64,000 nucleotides of DNA from the NCBI GenBank assembly GCA_964425605.1, contig CAYRNR010000033.1:1-64000 (forward strand), in the 5' to 3' direction. The translations under genes and the position numbers were made by a program. The stretch is from CAYRNR01 sp964425605. GTDB taxonomy: Bacteria > Myxococcota_A > UBA796 > UBA9615 > CAYRNR01. Below are positions 26,052-34,951 of the stretch, piece after piece; position 1 is the first letter of the stretch, and every line of letters starts with the position of its first letter. Below the pieces are notes generated by a model. The model worked only from the letters and a program-made list of their open reading frames with translations, searched no databases and had not been told where the DNA came from.

Positions 26052-26960
26052 CTACGCGGTGCCGTCGCTGCCCCAGATGGAGCGGTAGTCGCCCACGCCG
26101 ACGGCGTAGGAGCCGCGGACGCCGTACTGGTACTCGTCGCGGTTCCAGACGTTGTCGCTGTCCTCGTTGAACCGAGCGGCGAACTTCAACGCCTCCTGGA
26201 TCTGATGCACGAAGGGCGGCATCTCCTTGACGGCGAGGAACCAGTAGGCGGGGTTGGAGTGGAGCATGGGCACCACGACGACCTCGGCCTGGCCCTTGCG
26301 GACGTTGGTCTCACCGGAGGAGCCGGTGTTCGCGACGACGATGGCGCGCGCGGCGTCCTCGAGGTCGGGGGGAACGATCAACGCCAGGCTCTCCATGCCT
26401 CCCCAGCGATAGCCGTTCTTCTCGTCCTCGAACGAGTACAGGGCGGCTCGGGCCGCCGCGAAAGAGGTGCCCGCGAGAGCGGCGGTGCCCTTGTTGTTGA
26501 TGGTTACCGAGGGACGGCCCACGGTGTGGTTGGTGGCGCACAGGGCCTTGCCGTCGTGGGCCTTGGTGCCGCTGAACGCGTTGTTGAGCAGGCCGCCCAT
26601 GAGGTACAGGGGGTGCGTCCGGGCGCGGCGGGCCAGGTTGTCGATCTGGGGTCCGTACAGCGCCGCACGGCCGAGTCGCATGTGCTTGCCCGGAATGGCC
26701 AGCGCGACGTCGTAGTCGATGTTGGTGATGGTCTGCTTGCCCAGCTTGAAGCCGACGACCTTTCGATCGCCCTTGCGCTCCACCGGCATCGCCATCGCTT
26801 CGGGGATCGGGTAGTCGACCACGTCCCCCTTGTCGTTGATCACGACCATCAACTGGAAACCGGGGTGGCTTCCGGAGAGGTCGAACTGCTTGTTGAACCG
26901 CGTGTTGATGGCTCGCCCGTAGGTGGCGAACGATGCGGCACCAGCGACCTTTGCGCCCAT
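26052..26960 (-). CDS. Major capsid protein (Mu gpT / gp34-like)
   Basis: 302 residues. Family landmarks are present: FKLGKQTITNIDYDVALAIP, HPLYLMGGLLNNAFSGTKAH, ALIVPPDLEDAARAIV and the C-terminal YQYGVRGSYAVGVGDYRSIW. It forms the HK97-fold shell. It lies after the protease/scaffold and a decoration-like gene. Confidence 0.92.
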   Translation of the reverse strand: MGAKVAGAASFATYGRAINTRFNKQFDLSGSHPGFQLMVVINDKGDVVDYPIPEAMAMPVERKGDRKVVGFKLGKQTITNIDYDVALAIPGKHMRLGRAALYGPQIDNLARRARTHPLYLMGGLLNNAFSGTKAHDGKALCATNHTVGRPSVTINNKGTAALAGTSFAAARAALYSFEDEKNGYRWGGMESLALIVPPDLEDAARAIVVANTGSSGETNVRKGQAEVVVVPMLHSNPAYWFLAVKEMPPFVHQIQEALKFAARFNEDSDNVWNRDEYQYGVRGSYAVGVGDYRSIWGSDGTA

Positions 26961-27031
26961 GATTTCTTCCTCCGCTTGCGGGCCCGAAGTACCCGCGTGT
27001 TGCTCTCTACTTCAGCTCTCGTCGGCGCCTA

Positions 27032-27874
27032 TCAGCCGCCGTAGATGGCCAGGACCTTGTACTTGACCGTGTTGGTGACGGTGACCTTGACGTTGGTGGC
27101 GTCGTGGGTGCCCTCGTCGATGTCGAAGCTCGTCCCGGTGGCGTAGTCCGTGGGGACGACGATGACCTGGGTGGGAGTCCCGGCCAGGCCGTGGGCGATG
27201 CTCTGCTCGCTGCCGTCTCCGGTCTGCTCGGTGGAGGCGAAGAAGCTGTTCTTCACCACCACGGGGTTGGCCGCCGCGGGCGTGGGGGCTGCGAGTCCCG
27301 CCTTCTCGTCGGCGGTGGGGACCTTGGCGTCGGCGGCGGCCAGGGCGGCCTGCAGGCCACCGGCCGGGAAGTGGGTCAGCGCGCCCTCGACGTCGATCTC
27401 GGTGGCGTCGTGCTTGCTGGTCCCGCCGTCCAGGTGGGCGTCGGCCAGGCCCTCGATGACGTCCATGTCCGGGTGGATGGCCACCCAGACTCCCTCGGAG
27501 TTGACCTCGACGATCACGCCGACGAAGAGCTCGTTGTTGACCTCGGCCGCGAGGCCCACGGTCATGTTGTCGTACATGTAGACGCGCTTGCCGATGTCAG
27601 CCACGGTCAGCGTGGACACCGTCTCGAGGAGGAAGTCCCCCGCCACGTACCGCTCGATGGACAGGTCGCCGTCCGAGCCGGCGGAGTTGTCCACGTGCTC
27701 GTTGCTGATGCCCGCGAACTTGAAGCCCAGGCCGTCCACACCGTTCACGATGTAACCGTCGCCGTCCCAGGCCAGGAGCTGGGCCGTGTACAGCGTCTCG
27801 CCGTCGCCGACCGGACCGCCCCGCTCGATACCATCCCGCCTGCTGATCACCTGATCTTCGGTGGTCACCGTCAT
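27032..27874 (-). CDS. Capsid-associated (decoration or head-fibre) protein
   Basis: 280 residues. The first ~120 residues (GDGETLYTAQLLAWDGDGYI, TVADIGKRVYMYDNMTVGLA, ELFVGVIVEVNSEGVWVAI) look like a DUF2190-type capsid decoration barrel. The centre is a short Ala-rich stalk, and the end is a small beta domain (GTPTQVIVVPTDYATGTSFD) of the kind seen in head fibres. Placed between scaffold and major capsid gene. Function by analogy only. Confidence 0.6.
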   Translation of the reverse strand: MTVTTEDQVISRRDGIERGGPVGDGETLYTAQLLAWDGDGYIVNGVDGLGFKFAGISNEHVDNSAGSDGDLSIERYVAGDFLLETVSTLTVADIGKRVYMYDNMTVGLAAEVNNELFVGVIVEVNSEGVWVAIHPDMDVIEGLADAHLDGGTSKHDATEIDVEGALTHFPAGGLQAALAAADAKVPTADEKAGLAAPTPAAANPVVVKNSFFASTEQTGDGSEQSIAHGLAGTPTQVIVVPTDYATGTSFDIDEGTHDATNVKVTVTNTVKYKVLAIYGG

Positions 27875-27947
27875 TGCTCTGTCTCCTCAGCTGGGCGGGT
27901 CTGGCCCGCTCCGTGGTTCCGCTTCCGCGTGTGGTTCGACGGCTCGG

Positions 27948-28472
27948 CTACTCGCCGGCCGCGCTGTACTTCTCGAAGTCCTCGTCGCTGAGGCCGAACT
28001 CGGCGTTGACGGACTTCTGCTCGTCGTCCAGCTCGACCGGCTCGCCGTCGTCACCCGTCGCGGCCTCCTTGCGCTCGGCCGGGGGCTTGGCCGCGGGGCC
28101 GGGCACGCTCGCCGGCATGCTGGCCAGGAACTGCTCGGTCTGCTCGGGGTTGGCCTTGGCCATGGCCAGGGTGCTCTTGTGGAGCTCGGACTCCTTGTCC
28201 TTGGGCACCTTGCCGGCGGCGACGGCGCTGGCCACGATGGACTGGGCGCGCGTCTCCTTGCGGGTGGCCACGGCCTCCTTGATGGCGGTGACGTCCGCGT
28301 CCTCGCCCAGGCCGTACTCGGCGCAGATCACCTCGCGGAGTTCCGCGTCCACGGGGACGCTGGCCTCGGCGGTGATGTTGAGGCCCGGCTTCTCCGCCCT
28401 CATTGCCGCCTCGACAGCTGCGGCCTTGGTGGAATCACCCTTGAGCTCGGCGATGATGTCCTCGATCTTCAT
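27948..28472 (-). CDS. Scaffolding protein from an internal start (Mu gpZ type)
   Basis: An in-frame ATG at 28472 within the protease gene is preceded by CTGGAGGGAGTAGCAGC, a strong ribosome site (GGAGGGAG) 7 bases away. Translation from it gives a 174-residue helical acidic protein (MKIEDIIAELKGDSTKAAAV) equal to the scaffold domain. Mu makes gpZ from within gpI in the same way. Confidence 0.75.
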   Translation of the reverse strand: MKIEDIIAELKGDSTKAAAVEAAMRAEKPGLNITAEASVPVDAELREVICAEYGLGEDADVTAIKEAVATRKETRAQSIVASAVAAGKVPKDKESELHKSTLAMAKANPEQTEQFLASMPASVPGPAAKPPAERKEAATGDDGEPVELDDEQKSVNAEFGLSDEDFEKYSAAGE

Positions 28473-29003
28473 GCTGCTACTCCCTCCAGCCAGCTCAGCA
28501 AGAGCGGTGGATGCCCCCCCGAAGAAGGGCACGTTGGTACAGGCGAGATGGGTCATGAATGGACCCATCGGTTTCTTGGTCTTGGGATGGTTGACGTTGG
28601 GCTTGAACCCGATGGACACGTAGCCGTACTCGTCAGCCTTGTAGGAGTTGGTGCCCCGCTCGTTCCAGTCCATCTCGCAGGCGTATAGCCCGTCGTCGCG
28701 GAACTCGTAGCGCCCCACCGTGCCAAGCCTCGGCGCGGACAGGAACGGGATGCCAGTGCGGTGCCGCTCGTCGATGGGGGGCCGAAAGGACATCTCCTTG
28801 CGGTTGCGCTCCACGGTGGCGGCGAACTCGGCGTCGATGGTGAACGGCCCGGCGGGGTGGCCCTCGAAACGGCCGGCCGGTGCGACACGCAGTTCGGTTG
28901 GGGGCTCCTCACTGCGGGGGATGGAGACCACCTCGCACATGACGATGTCGTCGCTACCGCCGAGCGTCGCCAGAATCGTCTCGAGTTCCTCTCGCTTCAT
29001 CAC
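27948..29003 (-). CDS. Prohead protease / scaffold precursor (Mu gpI, gp32-like)
   Basis: 351 residues. Residues ~20-160 are a Mu I-type serine protease (PF10123): GPFTIDAEFAATVERNRKEM, SFRPPIDERHRTG and ADEYGYVSIGFKPNV. The C-terminal ~175 residues are helical and acidic and form the scaffold. An internal start makes the scaffold alone (separate entry). Its start overlaps the portal-MuF stop by 4 bases. Confidence 0.85.
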   Translation of the reverse strand: MMKREELETILATLGGSDDIVMCEVVSIPRSEEPPTELRVAPAGRFEGHPAGPFTIDAEFAATVERNRKEMSFRPPIDERHRTGIPFLSAPRLGTVGRYEFRDDGLYACEMDWNERGTNSYKADEYGYVSIGFKPNVNHPKTKKPMGPFMTHLACTNVPFFGGASTALAELAGGSSSMKIEDIIAELKGDSTKAAAVEAAMRAEKPGLNITAEASVPVDAELREVICAEYGLGEDADVTAIKEAVATRKETRAQSIVASAVAAGKVPKDKESELHKSTLAMAKANPEQTEQFLASMPASVPGPAAKPPAERKEAATGDDGEPVELDDEQKSVNAEFGLSDEDFEKYSAAGE

Positions 29004-31738
29004 ACGCCTCCAGCAATCGCCCGGAGGAGCTGCTCCACCAGGTCGAGATCAGGTGCCGAGGTCACGCCCAGGGTGCGCAGCACCTCGTCGGCATCGTCGG
29101 GGTACAACGCATGCGCCAGGGTCGAGGGCGACGCGGCCGAGGCCCCGGCCACCAGGTCGTCCAAGCGGCGCCCCATGGCGCCGAAGACGTGTTCCAGTGC
29201 CTGCTTGTGGGCCTCGTCCCGGTCCATACTGGGATTGAGGTCCAAGGCCGCCTGGAGGCGCTCGGCCTCGAGCACCGTGGGCATGGCCCGCAGCCCGCCC
29301 TTGCGGATGGTGGCCATGACACCGCTCACGCCCGACTCGGTCAGTCGCACCAGGCCGCGCCGGAGCTGGTCCGGGGACACGGCCTCGGACGTCAGCAGCG
29401 GGCCGTCGAGGCTCTTGAACAGCCTCGCCGCCTCGTCGGGGCTGCCCAGGCCGGGGATGGACCCGAACGCCCGAGCCTTGTCCTCGGAGGGGAACTGCCG
29501 CAGCACGCGGCCCATGCCCGCCGCAGGCGCGCTGGGCCAGTCCGGCATCAGGGCGATGTCCTCGCCGCTGGCCACCTGCAAGCCCATGGACTTGACCATG
29601 GCCTCGGACAGCTCGATCGGCGTGGAGCGACATCCGTGGTGGTTGGGCGGCGTGGCGTAGTTCCAGATCGGGTCGTCCTTCCGGAAGACCTTGCCGTCCA
29701 TGTCCCTGCAGAATGCCGACGTGTCGTCGTCGAGGACCGCGTCGTACAGCCAGTACGGCGCCCGCTCCATGCCCTCGGGGGACATCTCCTCGGCGTACCG
29801 TGCGGCCATCTGCGACTGGCGGATGGCGTTCCCGTAGACAAGCTCGGCCCGGTGCTCGGACATCGGCGTGATGCCGTGGGCCTCGAAGATCTCGTCCACC
29901 TGGTCGAGCCACTCGGCGAACCCGGTGCCGTCGTACTCCGCCCGGAACAGCGAGTCCTGGACCTTCTCAACGGCGCGCAGACTCTCGACGCCGGCCAGCG
30001 TGAACGCCTTGCCACGGTGCTCGGCCTCGAGCGCGTAGTACGCCTTGGGCGTCATCCCCTGTCGCAGGGCCATCGCCTGCAGCTCGCCGAGGTTCGGCAG
30101 GTTGGGGACGTCGTCCATCGCCACCTCGGCGGCGATGTCCTCCCCGCGACGGCGGGACGCCTCGTACGTCCGCAAGTACGCCGCCAGCATCCCCCTGAAA
30201 AGGGTGTCCTCCAGCTCCGCCCGATTGGAGCTGAGGACCGGCTTCAACAGGTCTCGGGCCCGCTCGTGATCCTTCGCCTCTCCCACCGCCTGCTTGATGG
30301 CGTCTCGGATGGTGCCCCAGGCCGAGTCGGTGCGCTCCAAGAGAGCCGCGAGCAGCGGGGCCTCGTCCGGCTCAGGCGCCGCAGGTAGCCCGCGCCGCCC
30401 CGCCGTCACACCGCCTCCGCCGAGCTCGGCCTTGACCTCTGGGTCCCCGGCTGGTGGCGGAAGCTGCAGGGGCTGGCTCGCCCGCACCAGGACATCGTCG
30501 TCGTCGTGAGGTTCGGGCAGCTGGTAGCGCTCCTGGATGTACTGCCGCGTCAGCGGGTAGCCCATCTCCTGGAGGTCCTTGTCCCGGCTGACCAGCGCGG
30601 CCAGGTCCTCCTCCTCCTCGACGTTGATCACGAACCGAGGGGGCGGGACCTCCGCGCCGAAGTTCCACATACACCACGGCGCCAGCAGCTGGTCGGTGAT
30701 GGTCCCTTGCAGGGAGGTCGCATCCTCCTCCTTGATCTCCTGCTTGACCGCCCAGTGGACCTCGCCCAGCGACCGCGCACCCTTGTCACCCGACCTCGAC
30801 GTCAGATTCTGGCCCAGCAGCAGCAGCGCGTAGGACTCGGCGCCCCAGTCCATCAGGTCCTTGTGGTTGCCGCCGCCCTGTTTCTCCAGGGTCTTGATGA
30901 CCTCGATGGTCGCGTCATCGGGGATGACCGCGTACGTGTCGCGGCCCATGCTCTTGACGGCCGCCTCGATGACGTTGATCACCTTCGGGTTGGTACCCGG
31001 GCGGTACTTGGCCACCCGCATCGGGATCCCGAGAATCTCCAGCAGCTGCACCCAGCTCTTCAGCCCGAAGTTTCGGAACAGGTAGATCCACGCCAGGGGC
31101 CGGAACAGCCCGCCCCGGTTGATGTCGCCGGAGAGCGGATTGTGGGTGTGGACGATGAACTTCCCCGGCTGGAGGGGAGCGCCGTCGAGGGGAGCGGTCT
31201 CGGTGAGCAGGCGCAGCTCGCTGTGCGTCTCCTCGTCCACCGTGAACCACTTCTGGTGCCGCCAGGCGAAGCCGATCGGCATGACGCCGTTGGCGGACGT
31301 GTGCCAGTCCACCTCGACCGCGGCGTAGCCCTTGCCCACACCGTCCAGCAGCCACTCGAGGGCCTTGCGGAACTTCCCGTCGAGCCCCTTGAGCATGGCC
31401 TCGGCTTCCTCGGCGGCCTGCACCGAGCGGGCGTTGCTCTCGTCGCCGGGGCTGCAGCTGAACGGCGCGTTGGCCACGGGTCGTATGCGGTCGAGGTACC
31501 GGCCGAGGAGCTCGGTGTCCTTCTCGACCATGTCCTCGAACAGCTCCATCTGTTCGTAGGCGTCACCGCCAGCAGCGGCGTCGAGGATGGCGATCAGTCG
31601 TGCCGGATTGAGCCCCTTGCTGGGGTGCATCGAGTCGATGGTGCGGCTGCCGTACCGGCTGGGATCGCCCTGGCGGTTCCTGCCGGGGCGAAGCGGAATG
31701 CGCCGCAGACTGGCCCAAACGTCGGCCCAGACGCCCAT
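29000..31738 (-). CDS. Fused portal (gp29, DUF935) and MuF minor head protein (gp30)
   Basis: 912 residues in one uninterrupted frame. Residues ~1-430 are a Mu-type portal (DUF935): NPARLIAILDAAAGGDAYEQ, GKGYAAVEVDWHTSANG, FVHTHNPLSGDINRGGLFRP-like segment, and LLLLGQNLTSRSGDKGARS. Residues ~560-750 are the MuF/SPP1gp7-like head morphogenesis domain (ELVYGNAIRQSQMAARYAEE, DDTSAFCRDMDGKVFRKDDP, ATPPNHHGCRS). In Mu these are separate genes of ~510 and ~425 residues. The join is a Pro/Gly-rich linker around 430-470. The portal moves DNA into the prohead; MuF sits inside the head or at the neck. Confidence 0.88.
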   Translation of the reverse strand: MGVWADVWASLRRIPLRPGRNRQGDPSRYGSRTIDSMHPSKGLNPARLIAILDAAAGGDAYEQMELFEDMVEKDTELLGRYLDRIRPVANAPFSCSPGDESNARSVQAAEEAEAMLKGLDGKFRKALEWLLDGVGKGYAAVEVDWHTSANGVMPIGFAWRHQKWFTVDEETHSELRLLTETAPLDGAPLQPGKFIVHTHNPLSGDINRGGLFRPLAWIYLFRNFGLKSWVQLLEILGIPMRVAKYRPGTNPKVINVIEAAVKSMGRDTYAVIPDDATIEVIKTLEKQGGGNHKDLMDWGAESYALLLLGQNLTSRSGDKGARSLGEVHWAVKQEIKEEDATSLQGTITDQLLAPWCMWNFGAEVPPPRFVINVEEEEDLAALVSRDKDLQEMGYPLTRQYIQERYQLPEPHDDDDVLVRASQPLQLPPPAGDPEVKAELGGGGVTAGRRGLPAAPEPDEAPLLAALLERTDSAWGTIRDAIKQAVGEAKDHERARDLLKPVLSSNRAELEDTLFRGMLAAYLRTYEASRRRGEDIAAEVAMDDVPNLPNLGELQAMALRQGMTPKAYYALEAEHRGKAFTLAGVESLRAVEKVQDSLFRAEYDGTGFAEWLDQVDEIFEAHGITPMSEHRAELVYGNAIRQSQMAARYAEEMSPEGMERAPYWLYDAVLDDDTSAFCRDMDGKVFRKDDPIWNYATPPNHHGCRSTPIELSEAMVKSMGLQVASGEDIALMPDWPSAPAAGMGRVLRQFPSEDKARAFGSIPGLGSPDEAARLFKSLDGPLLTSEAVSPDQLRRGLVRLTESGVSGVMATIRKGGLRAMPTVLEAERLQAALDLNPSMDRDEAHKQALEHVFGAMGRRLDDLVAGASAASPSTLAHALYPDDADEVLRTLGVTSAPDLDLVEQLLRAIAGGV

Positions 31739-33447
31739 CAGTAGGCCCCCGCCCCAAAGGACATCTCACGGCCCCCACCTCGGTAGGCGAACCGCTGCGT
31801 CCCTGTCCTTGCGTGATTTAGGTAGGCGGTGGCCGTTAAGTCGGGTACGTCCTTCCGCCCCTTGGGCTGTCGAACGAACTGGCGCACAGACGGTTTCATC
31901 TCCGGCGTGCTCTTGAACCGGATTTTCCCCCGGCGAACCGGGTGGCTGATGGACATGATGCGGGTGTCTTTGTCGCCGTCCGGCACGGGGAAGCCGGTGC
32001 CGAAGATGCCGTGTACGCCCTCCTCCTTGGCGATCTTCTCCAGCAGCGGCTGCATCAGCTCCTGGAAGCCCACGTCCTCGAAGCGAGCGGCCTCGCCGAT
32101 GAGGTCGAACTCGATCATCAGCCGGATGATCTCCTTGCAGGTCTCCTCCGGCCGGCGAATGGTCTCGTCGGCGTGGTGGATGAACAGGACGCCGTTGAGT
32201 TCGTCCCACTGCTCGACGAGCAGGGCTGGGCTGTCGGACTTGCTGTTTCGGCCCAGCGCCGGGTCGCACCAGACCGTGGGCTTGGTCAGCGTCCGCCCCT
32301 CGAGGTCCGGGTCGTCGAAGTAGGTGTAGTCCTTGAGGCTGGTGGGGAAGGGCTTGCCTGTCTCGTCCGGCGCCTCCGACAGGTACTCCTTGCCGAACTC
32401 GGCCTCGCCCATGTCCTCGCGCATCTCGTACAGCTCTGCGAGCGTCCAGCGCGCTTCCCACAGGGCGGTCTCATTGCCCGTGTCGGGGTCGGTGTTGATG
32501 GCGCTGAACTTCTTCTTGGCGAACCGCTTGAACTTCCCCTTGTCGAGCAGCTCAGTGAGCAGCGTGTACGTGGCAAGGACGGTTCCCACCAGGAACAGCC
32601 GCCCTGGGCTGGGATCGGTGAGAGGCGCGAGTCCGCCCATCACCGCACCCTTGAACCACGAAATGACCTTGTCGGTCGTGTCGTTGTTCGCGGCTTGCTC
32701 GTCGTCCTCGATATCGTCGCACTTAATTCGGTCCGGCCGGTGCGGTCCGTGCCGTCGTCCACGGATCTTCTTCTGCCCTCGACCAAACGCGGCCACCTGG
32801 CTGGTGCCGCGACGCGCGAGCGCTGGGCCGAACTCGTCGCGCAGGACGCGCTGGACGTGCTCGACGACCTGATTGAGGTCGCAATCGAAAAGGGCAGCGA
32901 GCGCGACGCGGTCGTCGTAGGTCAGCGCCTCGGCGATCTCCTCGTCGGCGAACACTGGCACCGTCACCTGCTCGCCCGAGGTGATGAACTGCGCGTCGTT
33001 CCAGGTGTTGCCGCGGTCGGTCAGGTCGCCGAAGTCCCGGCGGAAGTGATCGTTGTCCTCGAGCTCATCCTTGATGCCGCCGACGAACTCCGCGGCCGAG
33101 TCCTTGGTCGTCGAGATGATCTGCAGGTACCAGAACTTGCGGAACGCCAGCTCCCAGAGGCTGTGCGCGAACGTGATCACCGTGGACTTGGCGTGACCAC
33201 GCGGAGCGGCGACGGCCGCGAACCGCTCGTTGTCGCAGATATCGATCAGCTCGAGGTGGAAGTCCGGGGACTCCTGCGTGAAGTAGTGCCCCAGGTACGT
33301 CCTGAACCACCACCCGATATCCACCCAGCCGCGAACCCAGCGCACCGCTTGCTTGGCCGGCGAGTCGTCCTCGAACGGAGACGCGCCGAGCCACGCCTGG
33401 CGCTCCAGCTTGTCGAGCCGCTTCCACGCCTGGCGCTCGGTGGTCAC
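31738..33447 (-). CDS. Terminase large subunit (Mu gp28-like)
   Basis: 569 residues. The ATPase has Walker A APRGHAKST near residue 80 and Walker B IKCDDIEDDE near 230. The nuclease domain begins at VWCDPALGRNSKSDSPALL with the metal-binding Asp of DPALG. Between the Walker motifs lies an extra helical stretch of ~55 residues (DDRVALAALFDCDLNQVVEH, VQRVLRDEFGP). It packages DNA by the headful mode. The start overlaps the small subunit stop by 4 bases. Confidence 0.9.
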   Translation of the reverse strand: MTTERQAWKRLDKLERQAWLGASPFEDDSPAKQAVRWVRGWVDIGWWFRTYLGHYFTQESPDFHLELIDICDNERFAAVAAPRGHAKSTVITFAHSLWELAFRKFWYLQIISTTKDSAAEFVGGIKDELEDNDHFRRDFGDLTDRGNTWNDAQFITSGEQVTVPVFADEEIAEALTYDDRVALAALFDCDLNQVVEHVQRVLRDEFGPALARRGTSQVAAFGRGQKKIRGRRHGPHRPDRIKCDDIEDDEQAANNDTTDKVISWFKGAVMGGLAPLTDPSPGRLFLVGTVLATYTLLTELLDKGKFKRFAKKKFSAINTDPDTGNETALWEARWTLAELYEMREDMGEAEFGKEYLSEAPDETGKPFPTSLKDYTYFDDPDLEGRTLTKPTVWCDPALGRNSKSDSPALLVEQWDELNGVLFIHHADETIRRPEETCKEIIRLMIEFDLIGEAARFEDVGFQELMQPLLEKIAKEEGVHGIFGTGFPVPDGDKDTRIMSISHPVRRGKIRFKSTPEMKPSVRQFVRQPKGRKDVPDLTATAYLNHARTGTQRFAYRGGGREMSFGAGAY

Positions 33448-33926
33448 TCAGCCACCTCGAGCTTCTTGAACACGAAGCCGGCCATCTCTCGGAGGTGCTC
33501 CTTGAACGAGTACAGCACCGAGGGCGCGAACTCCTCGAGGTACGCCACGATGGCCTCGATGGTCTCGACCACGATCTCGCGCTTGTCCCGGTCCGAGATG
33601 TCCTCACTGTCCTTGCGGTAGAAGCGCTCGGGGAACATCCGCTCCAGCGAGGCCAGGGCGTGAATCTTCTGGGGGTCGCCGTCCTTGTCCTTCAGGGCGG
33701 ACCGAACCGCGTTGAGCTTCAGCTCGAAGATGGCCGAGCGGTACTCCGTGGAGCTGGCGTTGTGCGCCTTGCGCTCATCCATCCAGTCCTGCTTGCGGCC
33801 CTTGCGCTGTAGCGCGGTGACCGTGATGCCGCTCTTCTCGGCGGCCTCCGCGTACGTACATCCCTCGAGCACCACCAGGTCGTGGGCCTGCTGGTACTGC
33901 TCCAGGGAGTACTTGCGGCGGCTCAT
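33444..33926 (-). CDS. Terminase small subunit (Mu gp27-like)
   Basis: 160 residues with an N-terminal helix-turn-helix (QAHDLVVLEGCTYAEAAEKS, GITVTALQRKGRKQDW) and a helical oligomerisation region (AIFELKLNAVRSALKDKDGD, PQKIHALASLERMFPERFYR). It recognises phage DNA for packaging. It overlaps the large subunit and the next upstream gene. Confidence 0.8.
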   Translation of the reverse strand: MSRRKYSLEQYQQAHDLVVLEGCTYAEAAEKSGITVTALQRKGRKQDWMDERKAHNASSTEYRSAIFELKLNAVRSALKDKDGDPQKIHALASLERMFPERFYRKDSEDISDRDKREIVVETIEAIVAYLEEFAPSVLYSFKEHLREMAGFVFKKLEVAE

Positions 33927-34264
33927 TCCGGTCGCCGTCCAACACCCGGAACGGTGGTCGTACCCTCGTACACGTCGATGCCGTCCGGGGTGATGCGGTA
34001 GAAGGTGAACCGGGCTTTTGCGACCTGGCGCCGCTGGCTCTCGATGAGCCCCTTGCGCTCGAGGTATCCGAGGTGCCGGCCGAGGGCGCCGCCCGACAGA
34101 TCGGTCACCAGCTCGATGGGCTTGCGGATGACTCGTTCGGCCAGCCAGTCAGCCTGCTCGTACAGAAGCTGGAGGATGACGACCCGGACGAGCTGAGCCT
34201 CCTCGGACAGCGTGTCCACGGTCTTGGGCTCGTCTTGGGAGGAGCTACGGCGGACTCGTGTCAT
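33923..34264 (-). CDS. Winged-helix protein upstream of the terminase (Mu gp26 position)
   Basis: 113 residues with a winged helix (SGGALGRHLGYLERKGLIES, then the wing KARFTFYRITPDGIDVYEG). It may bind the packaging region or regulate late genes. Overlaps of 4 bases with both neighbours put it in the head operon. No closer family recognised. Confidence 0.65.
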   Translation of the reverse strand: MTRVRRSSSQDEPKTVDTLSEEAQLVRVVILQLLYEQADWLAERVIRKPIELVTDLSGGALGRHLGYLERKGLIESQRRQVAKARFTFYRITPDGIDVYEGTTTVPGVGRRPE

Positions 34265-34602
34265 CGGCCCATCTCCATCATCTTGAGGATCGTGTTGACG
34301 TTGGCGTCGATGCCGCCGACCTTGACGTTGATGTCGTCGACCTGGTCTTCAATTCGATCCAGGCGCTTCTCCATGGCGTCTTGGCGCTCGTCGAGCCTCG
34401 CAACCTGGAGCTCGACGCTCTTCGCCGCGTTCCAGTCCTCGTACCTCTCGACCTCGGCCGGAGCCTTGGAGGACTCGACCTTCGTGGTCGTGGTCAGGGT
34501 CTTGGTCTTGCTGCGGAACAGGGAGGGGATGACACGTGGAGCAACGGCGACGGCGAGCGCCAGGGAAAGCGCGGTGATGGCGATCTCCTGCAAGTACGGC
34601 AT
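34261..34602 (-). CDS. Membrane-anchored coiled-coil protein (Mu gp25, DUF2730-like)
   Basis: 113 residues from ATG 34602, with GGGGGA about 10 bases upstream. An N-terminal membrane helix (EIAITALSLALAVAVAPRVI) is followed by a long coiled coil (LDERQDAMEKRLDRIEDQVD, DINVKVGGIDANVNTILKMM). DUF2730 proteins have this plan in Mu-type phages, but their role is not known. This is the first gene of the late head operon. Confidence 0.65.
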   Translation of the reverse strand: MPYLQEIAITALSLALAVAVAPRVIPSLFRSKTKTLTTTTKVESSKAPAEVERYEDWNAAKSVELQVARLDERQDAMEKRLDRIEDQVDDINVKVGGIDANVNTILKMMEMGR

Positions 34603-34750
34603 CAGGAGCGGTTCCCCCCGGAACAATGGGCAGTGAAGGTAGGCCGGTGGGCGGGTCGCGGGCCCCGCCGGTACCGAACGATGCGTGTCAACAAGAAAGG
34701 AGTTCCCATGCCAGCTTCCACCGGCGCCGAAGCGCCTACTGCATCAGCGG

Positions 34751-34796
34751 GGCGGGATAGGAGTCCAGGTCCCGCGCGAACCTGGACTCCCCGCCC
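34751..34796. other. Strong hairpin between the late operon and the membrane-protein gene
   Basis: GGAGTCCAGGT (34760-34770) pairs perfectly with ACCTGGACTCC (34780-34790) around a 9-base loop. GGCGGG and CCGCCC on either side extend the stem past an ATA bulge. No T-run follows in either direction. It could be a terminator separating the 35-kb genes from the late operon, or a structured leader. The gap 34603-34951 otherwise holds no gene I can support. Confidence 0.7.
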
Positions 34797-34884
34797 AGAA
34801 ACTGCACGAGACCGAAGAGGATTGGGTTGCTTCCGCGGTTCGTGCTGTCAGGACTCAGCCAACCACGGATTCGTGGGGGATGCC

Positions 34885-34932
34885 TTCGCTGTAGACACAC
34901 TATTTCGCTGTAGACACAGAATCGACAGCGAA
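34885..34932. promoter_or_regulatory. Direct and inverted copies of TTCGCTGT upstream of the late operon
   Basis: TTCGCTGTAGACACA occurs at 34885-34899 and again at 34904-34918 (period 19). ACAGCGAA, the inverse of its first half, is at 34925-34932. Three half-sites in 48 bases, in the only large non-coding gap before the late genes, suggest binding sites for a late activator or repressor. No clear -10/-35 pair was fixed. Confidence 0.5.
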
Positions 34933-34951
34933 ACCGCCAGGACGGCGGGGA

